Source of the DNA: a bacterium
GTDB lineage: Bacteria; AUK180
Length of the DNA stretch: 18,898 bases
Assembly (NCBI GenBank): GCA_021162505.1
Contig: JAGGYO010000282.1
Coordinates: 1-18,898, forward strand
Direction: 5' to 3'
The translations under genes and the position numbers were made by a program. This document shows, piece by piece, positions 13,783-18,898 of this stretch. Each line of letters starts with the position of its first letter. Position 1 is the first letter of the stretch. A model generated the notes under the pieces. That model saw only the letters and a program-made list of their open reading frames with translations, was not told the DNA's origin and ran no database searches.

Positions 13783-14526
13783 TCAATCCTCCCTTATGAT
13801 CCTTGTAATTTGAGCAAAGGTTTCCGGTACCAAACTAGCTCCTCCAACAAGGAATCCATCTATATCTTGCATTTTTATTAAAGATTTAGCATTCTGCGGT
13901 TTAACGCTGCCGCCATATAAAACCGTAATATTTTCTCCCCTATTTGACTGCATCTCATTTAATGTTGTTCTAATGAATTTATGAGCTTCTTGCGCGATCT
14001 CCGGAGTTGCTGTTTCACCTGTACCTATGGCCCAAACCGGCTCGTAGGCAATTATGAGTTTTTCAATGTTTTCAATATCTTTTAGACCCTCTACAAGCTG
14101 CTTTTTCAGAACTTCAAATGCTTTATTTGATTTTCTCTCTTCTAGGGTTTCACCAATACAATAAATAGGATTTAAATTATTATTAAGAACACTAATTAAT
14201 TTTTTATTTAAAAGGTCGTTATTTTCTCCGAAAATATGGCGTCTTTCCGAGTGTCCAATAATAACATATTTACATCCCATGTCTCTTAACATTCCGGGAG
14301 ATATTTCTGCTGTGAATGCACCTTTTTCTTCAAAATGAACATTTTGTCCACCATATAAAATGGTATTTTGCTCTTTAAAAAGATAAAGATATACGGAGGA
14401 AGGAAAAATTATGTTTTTTACTTCTGTTATATCTTCCACTAAATGTGGGAAATCTTTTATAAAATCCATTATTGATAATGAATTTAGGTTCATTTTCCAG
14501 TTACCTGCTACAATAGTTTCTCTCAT
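13783..14526 (-). CDS. tpiA: Triosephosphate isomerase
   Basis: This 247-residue TIM-barrel enzyme interconverts dihydroxyacetone phosphate and glyceraldehyde 3-phosphate in glycolysis. Catalytic residues are all present: K11 in NWKMN, H92 in GHSERR, and E162 in AYEPVWAIGTG, whose following residues form the flexible lid. The phosphate-binding LYGGSVKPQN and GFLVGGASL stretches close the barrel. Length is typical. The start at 14526 has GGAG six bases upstream, overlapping the pgk stop. It stands third in the gap-pgk-tpiA-secG series and is almost certainly co-transcribed. Confidence 0.97.
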   Translation of the reverse strand: MRETIVAGNWKMNLNSLSIMDFIKDFPHLVEDITEVKNIIFPSSVYLYLFKEQNTILYGGQNVHFEEKGAFTAEISPGMLRDMGCKYVIIGHSERRHIFGENNDLLNKKLISVLNNNLNPIYCIGETLEERKSNKAFEVLKKQLVEGLKDIENIEKLIIAYEPVWAIGTGETATPEIAQEAHKFIRTTLNEMQSNRGENITVLYGGSVKPQNAKSLIKMQDIDGFLVGGASLVPETFAQITRIIRED

Positions 14527-14529
14527 TTC

Positions 14530-15705
14530 TTACTCCAATGCCTTTAATCCGGGCAAGTCCTTTCCTGATAATAATTCCAAGGAGGCTCCGCCGCCCGTGG
14601 AAATATGTGATATCTTATCTTCAAGACCAAATTTTTTAATGCTGGCTGCTGAATCACCGCCGCCAACAATAGAAACACCTTTGCAATCTGCAATCGCAGC
14701 AACAATTTCTCTTGTCCCATTAGCATATCTATCATCTTCAAATATACCCATAGGACCGTTAAATACAATTGTTTTTGACTTTTCTATAATTGATCTAAAA
14801 TTTTCAATTGTTTCGTTTCCAATATCCACACCAATATCAGATCTACTCATTTGCTTAATATTCTTCTCTTCAATATAATTAGGATTTTCTATATTATCCA
14901 CCACTAAGCTATCTGTGGGTAGAACGATCTTATCTTTGCCTTTTTCAAGGATCTCTTTTGCAATATCTTTTTTATCATATTCGAAAAGTGACTTTCCTAT
15001 CATATTGCCTTGAACACCTAAAAAAGTGAACATCATTCCACCGCCTATCAAAATATGATCAGCCTTATCTATCATTCTTTTAATTAATTTTATCTTATCC
15101 CCAACCTTTGCGCCGCCCATAATGATTGTATATGGTCTTTGGGGATCTTTTAGTTTCTTATGTAAATAGTTAAGTTCTTTTTCTATTAGAAAACCGTATG
15201 CCTTCTTTTCAGAATCAAACATTTTTGGAACACCGTATACAGAGGCATGTTTTCTATGAACTACACCAAATGCATCATTCACATAATAGTCCCCCAAAAG
15301 AGCCAGTTTTCTAATAAATTCAAAATTATTCTCTTTTTCACCCATGTAAAATCTTAAGTTCTCTAAAAGAAGTATTGAACCATTATCCATTTCCTTTATT
15401 TTCACTACAGGATCATCGGATAAGACTGATTTGCAAAAAAATATCTTTTGAGGAAAGTACTCCTTTAGTTTTTCATAAATTGGTTTTAAAGAAAATTTTT
15501 CTTCATATCCGATCCCGGCTGGTCGGCCCAAATGTGCCATTATTATTACTTTTACCTTTTTTTCCAAAAGAAAATTAATAGTTGGGAGTGTTGCATCGAT
15601 CCTTCTTGTGTCTGTGATCTTGCCGTCTTTTATGGGGACATTGAAATCAACGCGAAGTAAAACCCTATTCCCTTCTTTAAGTGGCAAAATCTTCATACTT
15701 AGCAT
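14530..15705 (-). CDS. pgk: Phosphoglycerate kinase
   Basis: This 391-residue enzyme transfers phosphate from 1,3-bisphosphoglycerate to ADP. Recognisable segments are RVDFNVP (about 18-24) and AHLGRP (about 57-62) for the substrate domain, GGAKVGDKI near 197, and FNGPMGIFED plus GGGDSAASI in the nucleotide domain. Length is slightly short but normal for bacteria. Two ATGs are possible, at 15705 and 15696 (MKILPL). Neither has a ribosome binding site, so translation may depend on coupling to gap, whose stop lies six bases before 15705. The choice of 15705 is not secure. Confidence 0.96.
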   Translation of the reverse strand: MLSMKILPLKEGNRVLLRVDFNVPIKDGKITDTRRIDATLPTINFLLEKKVKVIIMAHLGRPAGIGYEEKFSLKPIYEKLKEYFPQKIFFCKSVLSDDPVVKIKEMDNGSILLLENLRFYMGEKENNFEFIRKLALLGDYYVNDAFGVVHRKHASVYGVPKMFDSEKKAYGFLIEKELNYLHKKLKDPQRPYTIIMGGAKVGDKIKLIKRMIDKADHILIGGGMMFTFLGVQGNMIGKSLFEYDKKDIAKEILEKGKDKIVLPTDSLVVDNIENPNYIEEKNIKQMSRSDIGVDIGNETIENFRSIIEKSKTIVFNGPMGIFEDDRYANGTREIVAAIADCKGVSIVGGGDSAASIKKFGLEDKISHISTGGGASLELLSGKDLPGLKALE

Positions 15706-15711
15706 AAATAT

Positions 15712-16725
15712 TTATTCTTTTTCGCCGATAAATTTTATTAGATCAACAACGCGGCAGGAATAACCCCATTCATTATCATACCAAGAGATCACCTTAACAA
15801 CATTACCGTTAACCTTTGTTAATAGCGGATCAAAGATCGAAGAATGTGGATTACCCATAATATCTACAGAAACAAGGGGTTCGGTTAAATATTCTAAAAT
15901 TCCTTTTAATTCACCTTCTGCATATTTTTTCATGGCATTATTAACTTCTTCTATGGTCGTTTCTCTTTTTACATTAACTTGAAGATCCACCAAAGATACA
16001 TCCGGAGTGGGAACACGAATAGACCAGCCATCTAACTTACCGTCAAGTTCGGGAATTACCATACCAATTGCTTTAGCAGCACCAGTAGTAGTGGGAATAA
16101 TGGATAGAGCAGCTGCCCTGGCACGACGAAGATCACTATGCGGTAAATCCAGGATCTTTTGATCGTTAGTATAAGAATGGATTGTGGACATAAATCCTTT
16201 TTCAATTCCAAACTCTTTATTTAATACATAGGCAATGGGACCTAAGCAATTGGTTGTACATGAGGCATTTGAAATTATATGATCGTTTTCCGGATCGTAA
16301 TTCTTTTCATTAACCCCTAATACTATTGTTATGTCCGCACCTTTTTCGCCCTTTGCCGGTGCCGAAAGAATTACTCTTTTTGCGCCTGCTTTTATGTGCA
16401 TAGATGCTTTTTCAAATGTTCTAAATAATCCTGTTGCTTCAACAACATAATCAATACCAAGTTCCTTCCAAGGAAGATTTTCGGGATTTCTCTCACTATA
16501 TATGGTGATCTTTTTGCCGGCCACAACAATTTCATTGCCCTGAACTTCCACGGATAACGGGAAGATCTTATGTACACTATCATACTTTAATAGATGCGCC
16601 AAGGTCTTAGCGTCTGTTATGTCGTTTATTGCGGCGATCTCAATATCGTTGAATTTCTCTTCAAGAAATATTCTTCTAAGAACAAGCCTTCCAATTCTAC
16701 CAAAGCCATTTATTGCTATGCGCAT
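15712..16725 (-). CDS. gap: Glyceraldehyde-3-phosphate dehydrogenase, phosphorylating
   Basis: The 337-residue enzyme oxidises glyceraldehyde 3-phosphate to 1,3-bisphosphoglycerate with NAD. The NAD-binding NGFGRIGR (6-13) and the NDITD segment (34-38) fit NAD use. The catalytic cysteine is C156 in SNASCTTNC, with H183 as general base in TIHSYTNDQ. The WYDNEWGYSCRV block is near the C-terminus. It starts 12 bases after the outer-membrane protein gene, with AAGGAG upstream, and leads the glycolytic part of the run. Both directions of flux are possible. Confidence 0.97.
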   Translation of the reverse strand: MRIAINGFGRIGRLVLRRIFLEEKFNDIEIAAINDITDAKTLAHLLKYDSVHKIFPLSVEVQGNEIVVAGKKITIYSERNPENLPWKELGIDYVVEATGLFRTFEKASMHIKAGAKRVILSAPAKGEKGADITIVLGVNEKNYDPENDHIISNASCTTNCLGPIAYVLNKEFGIEKGFMSTIHSYTNDQKILDLPHSDLRRARAAALSIIPTTTGAAKAIGMVIPELDGKLDGWSIRVPTPDVSLVDLQVNVKRETTIEEVNNAMKKYAEGELKGILEYLTEPLVSVDIMGNPHSSIFDPLLTKVNGNVVKVISWYDNEWGYSCRVVDLIKFIGEKE

Positions 16726-16737
16726 TTATCACTCCTT

Positions 16738-17700
16738 TTATTTAAATAATAGTGTAACTCCTAAAATTTGGATATCCCCCAGATCACCGTATGGTACATA
16801 GGAATAATCAAAATCAAGGGTTAAGATATCTACTTTTTTCCCGGTCAATTTGGTTTTTCTAAAGGTATAACTTAATCCAAATCCGGCGCCGAAACCGCCT
16901 TCATCAACATTTGTATAACCCACTCTAATGGGAAGTATATCAAATAGTTTATATTCTACTCCGGCAGAATAGTTAAATGTATTTTTTGTTGCCATATTAC
17001 CTTGGAAAAATACAGATAGGTTCTTTACCGCCTCATAGCTACCCCCAAAGAGAATATTAAGCGGAAGCTTTTCTAATTTTGCGGTATATTCAGAATCTTT
17101 ATCATAGGTCCTATAATCATTATCAAATGTCAATCCACTACCAAAATTCTGAACTGAAAAGCCAAAGCCGCCTTTATTTAATTTATATGCGACTCCAAAA
17201 TCAATTAAAAATGTATCAGAAATAACATTGGCTATCTCCTCTTTATAAAACTTTCCGGAAATACCAATGCTGAGATTTCCGAATAATCGACTATAGTTAA
17301 TAAATAAAAGATTGTCGCTAACATCATATTGATCATATGAATTCTCGGGATCAGCCCAAGTATAAACATCTATGGGATCGGTATAAAATACATTAACGCC
17401 AATACCAAGACTATTGTTCTTGCTAAAAGGAATGGTAAATGAAAAATATTCCATTTTGGTGTCAAATATATATCTTGTCTGACCCAGAGATATTGCTGCC
17501 GCATCGAAAAAAGATGAGTTGGCGGGATTATAGAGCAAAGAAATTGGATCATTGTAATAACCTATCATTGAATTCCCAAGGGAAAATGCTTTGGGACCGG
17601 TAGGCATTAGTAAAAATTCTCCCGAAATTACTCCATTGTTATCAGCTTGAATTGAGACCATCACGATCAAAACAAATAAAATCATTATAATTTTTTTCAT
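16738..17700 (-). CDS. PorV/PorQ-family outer-membrane beta-barrel protein
   Basis: The 320-residue product has a signal peptide (MKK start, hydrophobic core about 4-17, cleavage near IQAD) and then an outer-membrane barrel. The N-terminal GEFLLMPTGPKAFSLGNSMIGYYNDPISLLYNPAN region is the PorV/PorQ hallmark: GPRA-like segment, alternating glycines, and a D-x-x-x-L-x-x-NPA element. Alternating strands fill the rest (for example IGISGKFYKE, YSAGVEYKLF, GFGAGFGLSYTF), and the chain ends in LLFK, near the aromatic end expected of barrels. In Bacteroidota PorV carries type IX substrates to the surface sortase. Here that role is only suggested, by the neighbouring secreted gene. AGGAG six bases upstream overlaps the TAG stop of that gene. 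A long-chain fatty-acid transporter (FadL-type) is the alternative. Confidence 0.85.
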   Translation of the reverse strand: MKKIIMILFVLIVMVSIQADNNGVISGEFLLMPTGPKAFSLGNSMIGYYNDPISLLYNPANSSFFDAAAISLGQTRYIFDTKMEYFSFTIPFSKNNSLGIGVNVFYTDPIDVYTWADPENSYDQYDVSDNLLFINYSRLFGNLSIGISGKFYKEEIANVISDTFLIDFGVAYKLNKGGFGFSVQNFGSGLTFDNDYRTYDKDSEYTAKLEKLPLNILFGGSYEAVKNLSVFFQGNMATKNTFNYSAGVEYKLFDILPIRVGYTNVDEGGFGAGFGLSYTFRKTKLTGKKVDILTLDFDYSYVPYGDLGDIQILGVTLLFK

Positions 17701-17709
17701 ATCTTTCTC

Positions 17710-18898
17710 CTACCTGATGATGGCAATTTTGCCTTTTTTAACATCATCTTTATTGTCAGGATTCTTTATCAAGTAAAAATATAATCCCGTGGCTAATTGG
17801 TTTCCACTATCATTTGTAAGATCCCAGCGTTCCGCGCCATCACCGTATGCGCCGCTGCTTGTAGAGGTATGCTCTATTTTTTTAACAAGATTGCCTCTTA
17901 TAGTATAAATATAAATATCAGCATTGGATGTAAGATTAATAAATACAATGTTTCCATTCTCTTTTGAAGCATCAGAACTACCGTAGAAATACGGATTTGG
18001 AACAGCATGGGCTTTTGCAAGATCCTTTTCATGGTCAAAATATTTTGTTACATAAGCTACATTTGATGCGGAGCTTTCCGTTGAATTTGCTCTATTGAAA
18101 GCTGTAATGAAATAATAGTATGTGGAATAACTGTCTATATAGTTATCAATGAATTCATACGGCGTGGTAGCACCTGTATCTAAAACAGCACCTATCTTTG
18201 ATACATAGTCCTCGTTCAAGGGATCACTACTATTTAGAACCCCGCTGGTTGAACATCTGTATACATAGTATCTGTAAATATCTCCGGCTGTAGGATCCCA
18301 GGTTAGTTTTATGCCTTTGTTTTCATCTTCTGCTTTTAAGTTGATCGGGTGATTAGGATATGTAATGATACCATAATAACCTTGTTTCCCTGCTGTATTA
18401 CCGAGCAGATCACTTTTAGTTGCATTATAATAATAAGTACTGTCGCCCTCTAATTCTGTATAGTCGATAATGCTTTCGGGGGTTCCGTATACATACAAAT
18501 CAGCATATTGTTCATCTACTGTTCCCGGAAGTGTATTTACATTGCTTCCGTCACTTACTTGGTAATAAGTATTTCCATAGTCGTCTTGTTTTTCCCAGTA
18601 ATAGAGCCCACTTGAAGAATCGAAATCAATTGTTTTTGCTCCCTGAGTTGTATTTAGTGTTATGACATAAGGAATTGGAGTAGTATCGGCAGTACTTATA
18701 GTAAATGGTGAGGTTTCAGTAAATTTCTGCAAATAAAAATCATTTATTATTACGATCATTTGGGTATTTCCTATAAAAACATCGTCCAAGACATTATCAT
18801 TATTGAATACCAGATCATCGGAATATATTATATAATCCTCGTCATTCAAGTATACTTTTATTGGGGCTGGTGTAGTTAACGCCTGTATCTCCTTATAC
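17710..18898 (-). CDS. Large secreted protein with FN3 and FlgD-Ig/T9SS-like C-terminal domain (5' end outside window)
   Basis: Only the last 395 or so residues are visible. The frame stays open to the window edge, so TTG at 18849 or any other internal start would be artificial. From the C-terminus inward: the last 95 or so residues (VPNPYF, an NIVFINL strand, IYIYTIRGNLVKKIE, a WDLTNDSGNQLATGLYFYLIK block, GKIAIIR end) match the FlgD Ig-like or type IX sorting-domain fold. Before it lies a fibronectin type III-like domain (about 90-100 residues, IKLTWDPTAGDIYRYYVYR). The visible N-terminal part is Asp/Tyr/Ser/Thr-rich and unassigned. Such proteins are exported and attached to or released from the surface. 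The PorV-type gene follows nine bases later and is probably its partner. No enzymatic domain is visible in this part. Confidence 0.85.
   Translation of the reverse strand, partial: YKEIQALTTPAPIKVYLNDEDYIIYSDDLVFNNDNVLDDVFIGNTQMIVIINDFYLQKFTETSPFTISTADTTPIPYVITLNTTQGAKTIDFDSSSGLYYWEKQDDYGNTYYQVSDGSNVNTLPGTVDEQYADLYVYGTPESIIDYTELEGDSTYYYNATKSDLLGNTAGKQGYYGIITYPNHPINLKAEDENKGIKLTWDPTAGDIYRYYVYRCSTSGVLNSSDPLNEDYVSKIGAVLDTGATTPYEFIDNYIDSYSTYYYFITAFNRANSTESSASNVAYVTKYFDHEKDLAKAHAVPNPYFYGSSDASKENGNIVFINLTSNADIYIYTIRGNLVKKIEHTSTSSGAYGDGAERWDLTNDSGNQLATGLYFYLIKNPDNKDDVKKGKIAIIR

Noticed and set aside
14411..14878. 155-codon + strand open frame across the tpiA/pgk junction
   Set aside because: It is antisense to two certain enzymes and follows their codon periodicity.
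18843..18849. TTG at 18849 or ATG at 18845 as the true start of the last gene
   Set aside because: The coding frame continues open to the window edge with protein-like sequence, and there is no signal peptide at this point although the protein is of a secreted type. The ATG is also out of frame.

Overview
The window is AT-rich bacterial chromosome (roughly one third G+C by eye), densely coding, with no mobile element, CRISPR array or rRNA. Several genes point to a diderm, Gram-negative-type cell: a PorV/PorQ-family outer-membrane barrel, a secreted protein ending in a FlgD-Ig/T9SS-like C-terminal domain, an HldD-type ADP-heptose epimerase and a Spy/CpxP-like periplasmic protein. PorV-type barrels next to FlgD-Ig-tailed secreted proteins are typical of FCB-group and related candidate phyla. 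I cannot place the organism more precisely from the sequence alone.

Left arm (1-7776, all + strand). A Spy/CpxP-like protein with its own promoter and a clear terminator is followed by a spacer holding a degenerate 7-nt tandem repeat, then an unrecognised secreted protein (810-1694). A strong TTGAAA-N16-TATAAT promoter placed for a leaderless transcript starts a compact run: a 753-aa TPR protein, an ExeA-type AAA ATPase, tRNA-Gly(CCC), a PHP phosphoesterase of the RNase AM type, a membrane-anchored TPR/NTF2-like protein, and a MoxR ATPase. Spacings are 6, 10, 7 and 10 bases, and the last two genes overlap by 19 bases. The tRNA sits inside this protein-coding run. The MoxR gene lacks its usual DUF58/VWA partners.

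Middle (7827-13133, all - strand). A promoter with a very short leader drives five coupled genes: a Gfo/Idh/MocA sugar oxidoreductase, a DegT-type sugar aminotransferase, HldD, glutamyl-tRNA synthetase and an RlmB/TrmH-type rRNA methyltransferase. The first two look like an oxidise-then-transaminate pair for an aminosugar nucleotide. With HldD they suggest cell-surface glycan supply, coupled to two translation genes.

Right arm (13230-18898, all - strand). Read in the direction of transcription: the C-terminal part of a large secreted protein (its start lies outside the window), the PorV-like barrel, gap, pgk, tpiA, secG and tRNA-Leu(GAG). Every junction is shorter than about 15 bases, so surface-protein genes and lower glycolysis may share one transcript. 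A second copy of the 7-nt repeat lies just after tRNA-Leu, in the same orientation relative to transcription as the first copy.

There is no gene-free stretch over 300 bases. The longest is 588-809 (222 bases), holding a terminator, the first repeat array and an untyped upstream region. The next is 13087-13229 (143 bases), holding the second repeat array, a small palindrome and a promoter.
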